A stretch of DNA of 64,000 nucleotides from Caenorhabditis remanei (GCF_010183535.1 NC_071328.1:14632001-14696000); one strand, 5' to 3'; shown: positions 19,901-32,600, numbered from the stretch's first letter. Translations and numbers: made by a program. The notes: generated by a model from the letters alone, not told the origin.

Positions 19901-20764
19901 GAGGCCTTGTAACTTACTTCAACTCGGTCGTATCCAAAATTTGAAAAAATATTCAGAAATCTCACGCCTTCAGCTTTACAACTGTACAAAAATCTTTTTA
20001 ATACGTCAAAATTATCCTGTTGAAACATGGCTCAAAAAAAGTATTTTTTACAATGACAATTTTGGTAAATTTTGGTCATTGTAACATACTATACTATAAT
20101 CTTGGTCATTATAACTTGAATTTGGTCACTATGACCAAAAATAGATTACTGCAATTAAATCCAGGTAATTATAAGCTAATTAACTCACCACAGCCGACGA
20201 GCAGAGCAGAGCCCGTGCCTGATGTGAGCAAAACGTTTCATGTGACAAGCCGCCAAACAGGATGAGCGTTTTTCGTGCGGAATTCGATATCATCAATATG
20301 ATATTCTCGTTTCGAGTCTGAAAAATGTACTCCGTATCATTTTGAGTCGCTACGCAGCGGTTTATGTACCTCGACATGATATTTCTGTACAGTTTCCAAC
20401 GAGACTTTGTCAAATTTGTGGAATTCTAACAAGCGGTCATAATTGACCTTTGAATCGTCTCGAATGAAGTCATAGATATGATTTAGGACCTGAAGTAAAA
20501 ATATTTTTAGAACGCGTCGCGTGTCGCGTCGCGGTCGCCACTCACCTCCTTACTTATCCTCACATCCTTCCGCCCTTCTCCTTGTCCCATGTCCTCCATC
20601 GAATCCGTTTGAATCTCTTTGTTCACTTGAAAATCGGCTGTACACTCGACGTCTTTTTTATTCGTCTCCGTTGTCTGCGTCTCCGTGGTTTTGTATGATA
20701 TTTGCCGAGTTTCGTCATCAATTGGTTTACGCCATTTCACGTGAAATAGCGTTACGTCTTCCAT
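16992..20764 (-). CDS. WD40-repeat protein, likely dynein-2 intermediate chain (WDR34-like), 402 aa
   Basis: Seven exons on the minus strand: 20764-20546, 20489-20370, 20317-20189, 19370-19242, 18354-18149, 18088-17867 and 17175-16992. All junctions are GT-AG and in frame (1209 nt), with an AATAAA just downstream. Residues 1-73 are charged and carry two LC8-type motifs (TETQTTE and KEIQTDS). Residues 74-113 look helical. The rest is WD40-like: FLLGDISGNISMC, LLSGSDDGNIILWKI, DEVCVATETGGLYLL, RLVIWSI. In the dynein intermediate chain family such QT motifs bind LC8 light chain and the propeller binds heavy chain, which would place this in intraflagellar transport. The family call is inference; 'WD40 protein' is firm. 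A TTTCCAG two bases before the ATG may be a trans-splice acceptor or mean that an upstream exon exists. Confidence 0.8.
17380..17780 (+). repeat. R1-tRNA-like composite in the last WD40 intron
   Basis: R1 core, spacer (aaaatgtgagttttacatc), a tRNA-like segment near 17511-17570 with A box TGGCTGAGTGGTTGTTGG and a degraded B box, a T-rich tail, R1 forward at 17620-17695 and R1 reverse at 17718-17785. Confidence 0.65.
18409..18956 (+). repeat. Duplicated fragment of the phosphatase gene inside a WD40 intron
   Basis: This segment aligns with 11743-12275: R1 pair, then gagtcagaaatgtctg, cgatttttttggattag, and a splice-acceptor-like ttttttcag followed by cccatggacgccccgcc, matching the first bases of the phosphatase exon at 12242. 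It lacks the 35-nt exon at 12038-12072. It lies in the WD40 intron (18355-19241), antisense to that gene, and has no continued reading frame. Confidence 0.7.
19530..20160. repeat. Degenerate tandem array, period about 165-175 bp
   Basis: About four units share ttttggtcactgtaac, a gtaactcgcttcaactcgg phrase and a ctcacgcttcagcttt phrase. It occupies the intron between WD40 exons 3 and 4. Similar sequence in reverse occurs near 46.97-47.35 kb. Confidence 0.65.
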
Positions 20765-20784
20765 GGCTGGAAATCTTATTGGCT

Positions 20785-22030
20785 GTGTAGATCAAAATCA
20801 GGACTACATTTTTGTAGTTCGCACCTTTTTGATAGCTACGCCCACTTTTCAGATATGCGCCTTTAAAGAGAGGTACCTCGTTTCACTGCACCCTCTTTAA
20901 AGACGTTTTTGTTAAATGAGGGCGGAGCTATCAAAAAATACCGAATTTTTGCTAAGAATGTGATTTCCGACATGGAAAATTAGGTTTTTTAGTAGTTTTT
21001 AACGTCAGAAATACAATTTTCCGGTTATTTTGATGTAAAAATCACATTTTGGCGTTAAAAATGACTTATTAATCTTTAAAGGCGCATATCTCAAAAGTGG
21101 GCGGAGCTATCAAAAAGATCTCAACTATGAAAGTGTAGCACTACTTTTGATCTACAAGACCAAATAAATTAAAAACAGAAAAAATAAAAAATTCACAAAA
21201 ATTGGCCCCAAGCGGGATCGAACCCTGGTATCTATTCTCATAGTGGCGCACCTTGACCAACAACCACTCGGCCAAATTTGGTTTGTGCTAAAAATGTGGT
21301 TTCCGACATGAAAAATTAGATTTTGAATTGTTTCAAACGTCAGAAATGGAATTTTCCGGTTATTCTGATGTAAATTCACATTTTGGCATTAAAAATGACG
21401 AATTTTGAGAATTTCCAACTTTAATGGCGCATATCTCAAAAATGGGCGGAGCTATTAAAAATTAGTCAACTACAAAAATGTAGCCCTAGTATTGATATGC
21501 ATTTTTATAGTTGACAACTTTCCTCTGGCTCCGCCCACTTTTGAGATATGCGCCTTCAAAGATAGCTGCTTCTAATAGATCCTCTCCTCACTCTCCACCA
21601 TTTTTGCGCCGAAGGCGCCCCAGACGATTCTAGCGCCGCAGGCACCCAAAACAGTCATAGAAAAGTATTCTAGCGCCGCAGGCATACCAGGACACTTTTG
21701 CGCTGGAGGGGAGCTGAAAACGGCCGGAGGCGCAGAGAAGTCAGACACTCTAGCTTCTCTGCGTCTCCGCGTTCTATGAGGCTAATACTTTTAAAGGCGC
21801 ATATCTCAAAAATGGGCGGAGCTATCAAAAAGATCTCAACTATGAAAGTGTAGCACTACTTTTGATCTACAAGACCAAATAAACTAAAAACAGAAAAAAT
21901 GGAAAATTCACAAAAATAGACCCCAAACAGGTTCGAACCCTGGTACCATTCTCGTTGTCGTCCACCTTGACCAACAACTACTCGGCCAAATTCGGTTTCT
22001 ACTAAAATGTGTCAGAAATGGATTTTTCGG
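20785..22030. repeat. R1-tRNA-like composite cluster
   Basis: Forward R1 at 20785-20870. Minus-strand tRNA-like boxes at about 21206-21290 (B box complement gggatcgaaccc at 21215-21226) and 21920-21996. Reverse R1 cores near 21080, 21430 and 21800. A GC-rich gcgccgcaggc interior lies at 21610-21720. Two composite modules sit head-to-tail in minus orientation. Confidence 0.7.
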
Positions 22031-22549
22031 TAAAAAAATGATAAAATGAGATAAAAAATTAAAATTGTTCAATTTCTTTTTTTTTGAATTTCTATAAAAT
22101 CTTTCAAAACCCACTAGAAAACCTTGTTTTTTGAAAAGAAAATACTCTGAAAAACGTCAAAAACTCTTTAAAAAATCTCAACAAATTTAAATAAAAATAA
22201 AGTGTGTATGAAATTGAAATTTTCTGCAAAATATATACAAATTATATACGACTTTTAAAATAATAATCCAAACAAGAATATTCCGAATAGAGAGTATTGC
22301 AGAAGGAGAAGCATCTCCGCTGGTTACCCTGGTAACCAGTGTGCGCACACTTGAAGAGCCATGAGGGAGAGAGAAAAAGGGGGAGAGACGCAGAGAAAGA
22401 GAGAGAGGAAAATTAGGGAAATAAGCAGCGGGATGTTTGAAAAGGAGTTCTATGTGTGATAGGCTAGATTGGTAGGTTTTGTCTCAAAAAAGTGATTTTA
22501 AAAACAGAGTCTGGTGTGTCGTTGACGCGGTTTGAACCAGGATACTCAT

Positions 22550-22924
22550 CAGAGTTGAGCGGAAGGCGGAAGGCGGAAAGCGGAATGAACATTTTTTGGG
22601 CGGAAGGCGGAAGGCGGAAGGCGGAATTTAAAAAAATGCCAAAGGGCGGAAGGCGGAACACAATGTCGCTTTCAAAAATACGATTTTGGCCTTATTTTGT
22701 AGTAAAAAACACTAAAATGGTTAAATTTGTGTTAAATTTTGTTTTTTTTGATAAACACTGATAGCTTTGCTGCAAAAATCCACAAAAATAGCAGTAAATT
22801 GGAATAGAAAGCGGAAATAGAAAAATTTCTGAAAGCGGAAAGCGGAAGGCGGAATAAAACATTTTTCGGCGGAGAGCGGAAAGCGGAAAGCGGAAGGCGG
22901 AAGGCGGAATTCCGCTCAACTCTG
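22550..22924. mobile_element. hAT-type MITE H1 with heptamer arrays
   Basis: Ends CAGAGTTGAGCGGAA and TTCCGCTCAACTCTG, flanked by a perfect 8-bp target duplication ATACTCAT (22542-22549 and 22925-22932). Both arms consist of a 7-bp tandem repeat (GCGGAAG), in inverted orientation about an AT-rich centre. An 8-bp TSD and CAG-starting ends are classical for hAT elements. It is non-autonomous and appears to have inserted into a tRNA-like module (tttgaaccaggatactcat). Confidence 0.88.
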
Positions 22925-23019
22925 ATACTCATAAATTGATATGTAAGTACGAGAGCTGTTCCTTCTTCCGGCTTCTGTCTTAAATTTGATTGTTTTTCTG
23001 TTTTTAATTTATTTTATCA

Positions 23020-24395
23020 CGTAGAACAAATCCAGGGCTACATTTTTGTAGTTGACAACTTTTTGATAGCTCCGCCCACTTTTGAGTTATGCGCCTTTAA
23101 AGGTGATCCACGACCGTCCTCTTTCTGCTTGTGATGCCGCGCCGCAGGCGCCCCAGCTACTTTGTTATTGTTATTTTTCCTAATTATATAATTCGATTAG
23201 ACGACGCTACTTGATCGAAAACTTCATTGTTCGCTGTTTGAGACAGGTTTCTGAAATTTTTCCTTTTTTTTCTGAAATTTTTTTTTTCAGAAAAAAAAAC
23301 TTATATTCATAGAATAGGGGTTATTATTGTTCAACATTTTCTATTTTTCCCCCTTTTTCACTTCAGCTGTCCCCCCACCGGGGGGTGCTGACTCATTGCC
23401 ATCATTATATTGCTTTGTTATGTTGTTTGTTGGGGGGGGATGAAATGGAATTCACATATTCATGCATCCACAATGACTTTTTTCTTCATTTTTCCACTGT
23501 TGTGTGCTGATACATACATAAATACATGAATAGCACTATCTGAGATTGAAAAAAAATAGTTAAATATATGTATGAAACAATTGGAAAACATTTTTTTTGA
23601 TTTTTGCTTTTTTTTTTCTTGTTTTCGCAAAGCTCTTTCTGCACATAACTTTTTAAATTTATATGTTTCTTGTAGATCAAAACCAGGGCTACATTTTTGT
23701 AGTTGACAACTTTTTGATAGCTCCGCCCACTTTTTAGATATGCGCCTTTAAAGTTGAAAATTCCTTAAATTATGTTTAAGAGGGTGAGTTGTAGAATCAC
23801 CTGGGATGTCTGCGGCGCTAAAATCGGCTGGGGTGCCTGCGGCGCTAGAATCGGCAGGGGCGCCTTCGGCGCAAAAATGGTTCAGGGAGGGAGGAGAGGA
23901 TCTTGAAACAACTATCTTTAAAAGCGCATATCTCAAAAGTGGGCGGAGCTATCAAAAAGTTGTCAACTACAAAAATTTAGATGAAAAACAGGGCTACATT
24001 TTTGTAATTGACAACTTTTTGATAGCTCCGCCCACTTTTGAGATATGCGCCTTTAAAGTTGAAAATTCCCAAAATTAGTCATTTTTAACGCTGAAATGTG
24101 ATTTTTATATCAAAATAACCGGAAAATTCCATTTTTGACGTCAAAAATCATTTAAACCTGATTTTCCTTGTCGGATACCACATTTTTTATAAAAAAATTT
24201 GGCCGAGTAGTTGTTGGTCAAGGTGCACCACTATGAGAATGGGTTTCAGGGTTCGATCAAGCTCAATGGGGTCAATTTTTTATTTTTCAATTATTTTTTT
24301 ATTTTTCTTGTACATCAAAATCAGGGCTACATTTTTGTAGTTGACCATTTTTTGATAGCTCCGCCCACTTTTTAGATATGCGCCTTGAAACACCG
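23020..24395. repeat. R1 cores and an R1-tRNA-like composite, mixed orientation
   Basis: Forward R1 at 23025-23105, 23675-23755, 23985-24060 and 24310-24390; reverse R1 at 23910-23975. A tRNA-like box lies at 24200-24275 (A box TGGCCGAGTAGTTGTTGG; B box ggttcgatcaa, slightly damaged). Between 23110 and 23670 is mostly unique T-rich sequence with no gene seen. Confidence 0.65.
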
Positions 24396-25111
24396 CCGGA
24401 GTTCAAGGTACGGCTCAAAATTTCGGCCACAAAATTCGAAATTTTTCAAATGAAAATAATTAATTTTAGTCAGTTTTAGCATATATGGATGTTTACAAAA
24501 TGAGTAATTCTCTAACCAGAAATAAAAATAAACAAGCTTGTCTCCTAGTCTAGACCACAATTTTTCTTTTTCTTTTCACTGCTTCGAAATGAAAATGAAA
24601 TTGAGACCTTCCACACAAGAAACAGCAAACAAACAAAAAAAGGAAAAAACAGAATAGACATATACATGAAAATGGGCGGAGCGGAGATTCTGAAATCATA
24701 AGGCTGATCTGCATCTTTTTTGAACCGATGCACCATATTGCCCATATGGTGCATCGGCCGAATAATGTTTTTCTTTAATTTTTTTGTCTACCCTAATCCC
24801 CACGGAAAACCAATTTCAGAAAAATTTTCGGATTAGTTTGCAAAAAAGTTTTTTTTAAGAGACGGAGAGAAGTGAGACACTCTAGCTTCTCTGCATCTCT
24901 CCGTATCTCCAGTAGCGGAGCCGAACACCTTCTTCTAAGCAAGATGCTCCTAAACTAAAAGACAGACATCCTTTCCATCATTATTATTTTTTCTCCTCCT
25001 AACAATTGCCCTCTTTTCTTTTTGTTGTTTTTTCTTTTCTTATCCCTTTTTCTTCTCCCCCCTTCGAGAGCTCGTTATTACACAACTATAGTGTTCACAA
25101 TTTCAGACAGA

Positions 25112-25147
25112 TGTGTGTGTGTGTGTTGTGACACACACACACACACT
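25112..25147. repeat. (TG)n/(CA)n inverted microsatellite
   Basis: A TG run is followed by tgttgtgaca and an equal CA run, so the two halves are complementary and could extrude as a hairpin. Confidence 0.8.
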
Positions 25148-25388
25148 TTTGAAAGTCATTCTCTCTCTCTCTTTTTTTAGTTTTTTTTAGTTTTTTTTAG
25201 TTTTTTGGCGTGAGAGCATTTGGGAAAATTTATTTAAACTGAAGTGTCATATTTTGTTTATTTCAGATTCCGATACTTTGGAAAATTTAAAGAAACTTTT
25301 ATAATTAACTCATGTTCTAAAAATCGCTCACGATTCTCGTTCTCTTGGAGCTTTGGTGGAAGAGTTTTTCCGCGCAACCCCCGTGTAG

Positions 25389-25775
25389 CAGAGTTGCATG
25401 GAATTCCGACTTCCGACTTCCGACTTCCGTCATTCCATAACTGTGGAATTTCCGAAAAGTATATTTTGCAGAAATACTTGAAAAAATGGTCTAAAAGGAC
25501 AGAAAATAGGCTTTTCTTCATCCAAAACCTAATTTTCCACTGATTTTCGCAAATTTTATGATCTTTTCTCTTGGAGTTTTTGAATATTTTCGAAAAAAAT
25601 CTAATTCCAACTTCCGACTTCCAACTTCCAACTTCCGACTTCCGGGCGTTTTTTCACTTCCAACTTCCGGTTAAGGAAACTCACTTCCGACTTCCGATTT
25701 CCGACTTCCGCTTAAGGAAATTCACTTCCGACTTCCGACTTCCGGATAAGAAATTTTCACTTCCATGCAACTCTG
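25389..25775. mobile_element. hAT-type MITE H2 with heptamer arrays
   Basis: Ends CAGAGTTGCATGGAA and TTCCATGCAACTCTG, flanked by a perfect 8-bp duplication CCGTGTAG (25381-25388 and 25776-25783). The arms are arrays of the heptamer CTTCCGA. The centre (gtggaatttccgaaaagta ... attttccactgattttcgc) is shared with H3 at 42.3 kb. No coding sequence. Confidence 0.9.
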
Positions 25776-25845
25776 CCGTGTAGTCCTCTCGGACAAGTTT
25801 CTTCACTTTTTCAATAATTATCAACAAAAAAAATTGAATAAACTA

Positions 25846-27081
25846 TTAGGTTGGCAAGAAAGTTTTTGACCATAACTCAAGTCATTCCTTCTCAGACAGA
25901 AAATATGCCCGATAGCATACGTAGTGACTATATTGGTACACAACAGTCTGCTGTTTATTGGGTACGTTCCGGATATCCTCCTGCCAAAACTCCGGTTGTT
26001 TCAAGCTAAAATAAACTTGGACCCATTTCTCGACTTGACTTCAAGTTTCGAATTCCTGTCCAGCTGTAGCACGCTGTATTACCCCGAATATATGATATTT
26101 TGTTAGAGGAAGGTTACAGCTGTAATTTGTGTGAGCAAGAAGTATTTTGCAAAAGTAGGTGAGAATGTACGTCGTCGATTATGTAACATGCGGATGAGCA
26201 ACATCATGAAGGCGGTGGATTTTTTGACCGCGTGAAACTGAGGACTTGCATAGAGCTTTAATTTTTTGCACAGTGAAAATGCAGTAGTGTAAGATTATGG
26301 TTTTGCACTTGTCTAGAAGATTCCAGTTATATACGTTGTGTAGGGAGGGCATGACTTTCATTTGGAATTGTTCTCGTTCGACGATGTCTGCTGGCGTTCA
26401 ATCAACGCCAAGTCACTTGACTTTTCTGTGATAATTACTGTACAAGACCATTGCCCTGTTAAAACTGAGAAACGGTTCAATCAATTGAAATTAGGAGGAG
26501 AAGAGAGGAATTGAAGTCGTAGGACTACCCTTCGCTAAAAATTAAAATCGACTAAAAGATGTCGAACACATGTCTCAATTTTTATTCTTGCCAACTCGTT
26601 TCAAGAAGTTTTTAACTGTGGTAGTAAACAGTGTGGACTGTCATTGATAATTCACAAAAATACTTGGATGGATACTCTTCCTCTATAACTTACAGCATGT
26701 ACAAATCCTGTTCATATGGTCTTTTAGTACGTGATACTTTGATTATTAAAAATGACATTTCACAACGTTGTGAACTAAATTAATTTTAGTGTGTCGATAG
26801 AAGATTTCACCCTTGCTAAGTTCTCCTATCGGCTGAGCAATTATAGTAATTTTAGTATAACATGTAAAGGGAAATCGAAAATATTGCTGTAAGAATTGTT
26901 GGTCAAGAAAGAAAATAGGCAGGGCTCTCCCAGAAGGGAAGCGTCGGAGGGAAATGCTGTATACTATCAGAATTCCAGAGAGTTTATCTAACATAGACCA
27001 TGCATAGTTGGTTTTGATTCTCGTCATTTGTCTGACAGCATTCAAAACAAATCATGGTCAAAAACTTTCTTGCCAACCTAA
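25846..27081 (-). mobile_element. Degenerate mariner element, 1236 bp
   Basis: Inverted ends TTAGGTTGGCAAGAAAGTTT and its complement are each flanked by TA (25844-25845, 27082-27083), and the length is close to the usual 1.3 kb. On the minus strand near 26185-26240 a frame reads GQKIHRLHDVAHPHVT, resembling the mariner HDNARPH motif. The rest of the transposase is broken by stops, so it is inactive. Confidence 0.8.
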
Positions 27082-27489
27082 TATTAAAATGTGTTGGAAA
27101 AAGAAGCCTGGTCAGTGTATTATTTTTGTTAGAACTCGGCCGTGTAGTCCTCTCGGACAAGATTTTTTGTTCAATTTCTCAATTTCCCCACTTTTTCCAA
27201 CACGTTTTCGTGTTTTTGCAATTTATATCGCAAAAAAGAAAAAACTACTGTCTCTGTCTATCAAAATGCCATTTTTCTGTTTTTTTCCCCTTTAGATGTA
27301 TATCTTATTTGAATAAATTGCTCCTACTTCATCTTCTTCACCTCCTTCGACTGCTTCGACTTCTTTTTTAGACTCCGTGTTTTTTTTCTCGAAAAAACAC
27401 CTATTTTTTTGAATTTTTGTCGGTTTTGAATCCAAAAATTGAGAAAACAACGTGAAAATACATTTTAGAAGTAAAATGTAGAGTTTTCA

Positions 27490-28300
27490 AGGATTTTTAG
27501 CTAACTTTTCGCAAAAATTGAATTATTGACGCCGAAATGTGATTTTTACATCAAAATAGCTGGAAAATTCTATTTTTGACGTTAAAAACTATTCAAAACC
27601 TAGTTTTTCATGTCGGAAACCACATTTTTAGCAAAAATTTGGCCTGGTCAAGGTGGACCACTATGAGAATTGGTACCAGGGTTCGATCCCGCTTGGGGTC
27701 AATTTTTTAAATTTTTTGTTTTTTCTTGTTTTTGGTTTATTTTATCTTGTAGATCAAAGGGAGGGCTACATTTTTGTAGTTGACCATTTTTTGATAGCTC
27801 CGCCCACTTTTGAGATATGCGCCTTTAAAGTTTCCAAATTGCCTAAATTAGTCATTTTTAACGCTAAAATGTGATTTTTACATCAAAATAGCCGGATTAT
27901 TGGATTTTTTGGCGTTTAAAACTATTCAAAAATTAAATTTTCATGTCGAAAATCACATTTTTAGCAAAAACTTATTGGCCGAGTAGTTGTTGGTCAAGGT
28001 GCACCACTATGAGAATGGGTACCAGGGTTCTATCCCGCTTGAGGTCAATTTTTGGAACATTTTTATTTTTTCCGTTTTAGTTTATTTTATCTTGTAGATC
28101 AAAAACAGGGCTACATTTTTGTAGTTGACAACTTTTTAATAGCTCCGCCCACTTTTGAGATATGCGCCTTTAAAGTTGGCTCCTTTGTGCGCTTTCTCTA
28201 CCAGGTACCTATTTTTAAAGGCGCATATCTCAAAAGTGGGCGGAGCTATCGAAATATTGTCAACTGCAAAAATATAGCCCGAGATTTGGTCTACAAGCAA
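27490..28300 (+). repeat. Two tandem R1-tRNA-like composite units plus R1 inverted pair
   Basis: Two head-to-tail units, about 345 bp apart, each hold a spacer (gtgatttttacatcaaaat), a tRNA-like box, a T-rich tail and an R1 core. The first tRNA-like box (about 27640-27700) has a B box GGTTCGATCCC but a deletion in the A box. The second (about 27974-28055) has an intact A box and a one-base change in the B box. A reverse R1 core follows at 28215-28285. Confidence 0.75.
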
Positions 28301-29284
28301 ATATAAATTTTAAAAAATAAATAAACGAAAAAAAAGTCCTACGGGGGTGTCAAAATTCGGGAATTTTCAAAAAAAATTATTTTTTGTTTTTCGAGAAAAA
28401 ATTTGAGAAAAATTAAAGCCATCTCAACTCTTGTTTTCCCACTATTACCATCAACTTCCATTCCGTCTGACTGAAAAAAAAGGTCAATTCTCTTCCAAAA
28501 AAATTGGGCGTCTCTCGAAACGAGGGGGATGATCCTGAGAGACTCTCCGCCGTCACCCATACATAAATTATGTCCGTGTCGGGAAGTGTCTACACGACGA
28601 CTTGTTCCCCCCGTCAATTCCATTTTTCGCTTCACTAATTCCCTGCTTTGCATTTCAATGTTTTTAGAGAGGGCTCACGACCCCCAATCTATTCTATTTT
28701 TCCCGCCTTCTCTCTGTGTTGATTCTAGTTTTTTTCTAGCAAATTTATTGTTTTTTCTTTGTTGAAAAATTGGTTCTTTTGCCACCGGCTTCTTTCTTAT
28801 TCTATCTTATTGAAATTATATTTATTTTGTAGATCAAAACTAGGTCTCCATTTTTGTAATTGACAACTTTTTGATAGCTCCGCCCACTTTTGAGATATGA
28901 GCTTTTGAAAATAGGAAACTATAAACGCGTCAAAGTCGCGCCAGCTGAGGTAGAAGGTGATTTTAAGACGATTTTTGGTGGTTATGGTTTGAAAATTAAT
29001 ATTTTTTATTTTATAAACCTATTTTACGCTCAAATAACCATAAAACTCAACAGTTTTCAAAAATCCCGTAAATCTACACTGAAAAATCTATTTTTGCTAT
29101 TTTTTTACACAGAATAGATTAAAAAACAGCTGAAAAACTTAATTTTGATGTCAAAACCAAAAAAATTCTGTCGCAAAATATGATTTTTTGAAAAAATGGG
29201 ATGAAAAATATGAAAAATAGTGGTCGAATTTTGAGGAGTGAAAATAGTTCCAGACATGTCAAAATCCAAATTTTCTTAATTGGT

Positions 29285-29555
29285 TGTGTAGATCAAGAAT
29301 AGGGCTACATTTTTGCTGTTGGAAATTTTTCGATAGCTCCGCCCACTTTTGAGATATAACGCGTCAAAGATGGTAGCTTTACGGCGCCAGAGAGCGAGGA
29401 GGAGGAGAGACGCAGAGAAGCGAGACGCCCTCCTCGTTTCGCACGCTCTCTCGCCCTCCCTGGTATCTATCTTCGAGCGCGTGTATCTCGAAAGGGGGCG
29501 GAGCTATCAAAAAGTTGTCAACTACAAAAATGTAGCCCTATTTTTGATCTACACA
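29285..29555. mobile_element. R1 inverted-pair element upstream of the BTB gene
   Basis: Forward R1 (29285-29372), a GC-rich interior with agagacgcagagaagcgag and ctctctcgccctccc, and reverse R1 (29475-29555). It ends about 130 bp before the start codon of the BTB-like gene, so it may form part of its upstream region. Confidence 0.7.
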
Positions 29556-29686
29556 CTGATTTAATTTATTCTGTTGGGTGACATTTCTCCATTGAGTTAC
29601 AGCTGGCTTAACTTTACCTATTTTTGAAAACTTTTCGAAAAATTTTAATTTTTTTCAGTTTTTAGCGTTTTAAAAAAGCCGTGCGT

Positions 29687-32600
29687 ATGAGTATATCCTC
29701 CACACCATCTTCTCCATCTATCTGCGGGTCTTCTATATCCTCCAGTGCCACCAATATATCCTTCTGCTATACATGGACCACTAAGGTAACCAAAACCAAA
29801 AAAATAATAAAATAAAGTGTTTTTTCAGCTAAAAACCCGAAAAACCGCTGATGGTGAGACGACGATCCTTTCCATCTCCCCAAAATTTGCTACAGTACAC
29901 CAACTGATTTCTTTTCAATGGAATATTCGGATTCATGCGACGTCGGAGATGGTTAGTACCGTAAAACTTTCCGTGGCCTAGAAATTCAAAATGAAAAAGT
30001 TCGGCCACCAGAAAGATAGTTTTTCCTATTTGTGAAAATACACTGACAAAATTTTTGTTTTTATACACTGACAAAGTTACACTGACAAAACTACACTGAC
30101 CAAACTACACTGGCAATTTTGAATATTTGAGCTACTGAAAATTGTGTTTGGATTTCTGTCAAGACGCGAATATTTATATTTTTTTCGACAAGTACCACTT
30201 ACTCCCATTTATTTGAGTCAAAAATCGAGAGAAAATGTCGAAAATGAACAAAGTTATCGATTTTCGAAACTTTTCGAAACAAAATTTAGAATATCGCTTA
30301 GTTAGACTACTGTAACTCGGTCAGATTTGGTCTAAAACTGAAAATTTTTTAATTTCTGGAATCAGCAAGGCAAGACGCTTCGAATGAGTATAATCATGGA
30401 TGTAGTTTGGAAATTTTTCAAAATCATATTTTTCCGTCCCACGGCACCTGGACGGATAGCCATACGCCCCGTTGTAGGTCAGGAACGTAGAACTCGCGGA
30501 GATCTACATTTTGATATATTTTTCAAATCATAATAATGCGTTGTAAACGAGTTACACGGCCAATCCGGTTCGGAAACTGCCGAAATCGAAAAAAAAAACT
30601 AAAAAACTGCGAAAATTCAATTTTAGGCCATTTTAACAATTTTTAGCATTATTGAAAGTGAAAAATCGATAGAAATTGCATTAAATCACGAAAATCACTA
30701 AAAACTTGAAAAATACAACTTCGCAACAAAAAATCTTATCCTTACAATTAGGGAACCTTAAACACTATTTTTAAAGAAAATTCCGATTTTTGTCAGTTTT
30801 TGGTCAATTCAGTCTCAATAATCTCTAATTTTTGCTAATTTTCGTCTAAACTTCAATTCTACACGACGAATATATTCTTTTAGTGGCCGCGGACTGGGCT
30901 AGAATGACTTTTTGACTATTTTCGGGTTTTTGTCACTTTAAATCGGCCCGCGGCACCTTAAAGAATAGTCATCTGGCCCGTTTTATATCAAAAATGTAGA
31001 ACTTGCCGAGGTCTACATTTTGGTATATTTTTCATCTCATAATATTAAGTTTGAAGCGAGAAAAATAGTGATGATTGAACCCAAAATACACTGACAAAAA
31101 TACAGTGACCAAGTTACAATGACAAAGTTACACTGACAAACAGGGTAGATTTTTTACTATCTAAAGTGCTGAAAATCGCTAAAATGATCTCAAAAAGAAT
31201 TATTGCAGTTTTTCGAGTAAAAGTGGATTATTGGTTTATTTTTGTGGTTTTCGAGCGATTTTGATCGAATTTTAACACTAAAGTTGCAAAAAAACACACT
31301 AACAAATAGTTATCCGGTTCGTAGTAAGTCACGGACATAGAACTCGCCGCCGAGATCTACATTTTCGTATAATTTTCATCTCATAATATTGAGTTTTAAG
31401 CGAGTTACGCGCCGGCCCAGTTTGCAAATATAAAAAATATGGTGAACTAGGTTTTCAAGGCGTGGGAAAATAAGGTCATTTAAAAAAAGAAGAAAACCGG
31501 GGAAAATAGTTGATACTGAAGTGAAAATGTGATTTATGAGGCTTCTAACTCAAAAAAAACTCAAAAACCCCTAAAACCGAGTTTTCACCTTGAATATCGC
31601 GATTTTAAGTAAAAATTGACTTCAGATAAAGCGTGTCAGGGTTAGAGACCGCTAGAAGGAGGAACATGATTTCTACCATCCTGAGGGTCTTCTGACTAAA
31701 AGCATCGTACGATTCTTCTCCTCAAAACCCCCCCAAATTTTGCAGAACGACGACGACGAAGAAGTGGACTACGTCGCCGTCGACCTTTACTTTGTCGATG
31801 GTCCAGTAAACGAGGTGAATGTGATGGCAGAGGTCGGAGCGCTGGAGAAGACCTCCACGGCGACACTCGGAAGTATTCCAGCGGGTGTGAAGGAGACAAA
31901 ACTGACAAAAATGCAAAAAGGAGTTGGTTGTGAGATCACAGATTCCGATCGGGAATGTGTGTCTCGATATCTGAAAGAGAACGTGGAGAATGTGATTAAA
32001 ATCTCGATAATCATCAATATGGAGACTCGTCTGTTCGAGCCATCCACCTATCTGGACGCCGTGTCTCCCACTCCTCGAGCATCGTTCCTCACCGCTAATT
32101 ACAATGCACGAGTGAATAGTAAAGTGTGGAAACGGAGGTCCAAAAAGCGGATGGGACGAGTGGAGAGACGAGTGTTGAGTGATAAGGAGAAGACGAGTTA
32201 TGAGAGGAAAGTGCAGATGATATTGGATGAGGAACGAGAGAAGTTGATGGAGAGACGCGAGTTGTTGAAGGTGGAGAAGGAGGATGGTGTGTGGGCGGAG
32301 TCGAGGAGAGCTTCGTTGATTTCGCAGTTCAGGGAGAATCAGCATGAATCTGCGTTGGATGATCATATGTTTAAGAGGGTGAGTTGTCCTGGAATGTCCT
32401 GGAATAGAATCCAAAATTGTCTTGGAATGTCTGCGGCGCTAGAATCGGCTGGGGTGCCTGCGGCGCTAAAATCGCTGGGGTGCCTGCGGCGCAAGAATCG
32501 GCTGGGGAGCCTGTGGCGCTAGAATCGGCTGGGGTGCCTGCGGCGCTAAAATCGCTGGGGTGCCTGCGGCGCAAGAATCGGCTGGGGAGCCTGTGGCGCT

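Larger units (their letters stand above)
20765..29686. other. 8.9-kb gene-free region between the WD40 and BTB genes
   Basis: No reading frame here looks like a conserved protein apart from transposon debris. The content is R1-tRNA composites, hAT MITEs, a mariner relic and unique AT/pyrimidine-rich pieces (about 23.1-23.65, 24.5-25.2 and 28.3-28.8 kb). The WD40 and BTB genes point away from each other, so both promoters should lie here; I cannot name a specific site. Confidence 0.6.

Noticed and set aside
20521..20790. Plus-strand open frame opposite WD40 exon 1
   Set aside because: The minus-strand exon has splice sites, motifs and consistent frames with six other exons. The plus frame has none.
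23376..23450. ccccccaccggggggtg and later G-run as a terminator-like hairpin
   Set aside because: The stem is short and sits in unique DNA far from any gene end. Nothing else supports a regulatory role.
25846..27081. An active transposase gene in the mariner element
   Set aside because: Only one motif is recognisable, and the remaining frame is interrupted by many stops and shifts.
31722..32414. Long minus-strand open frame opposite the BTB gene exon 3
   Set aside because: It is the antisense shadow of a well-supported exon and encodes a His/Leu-rich sequence without homology.
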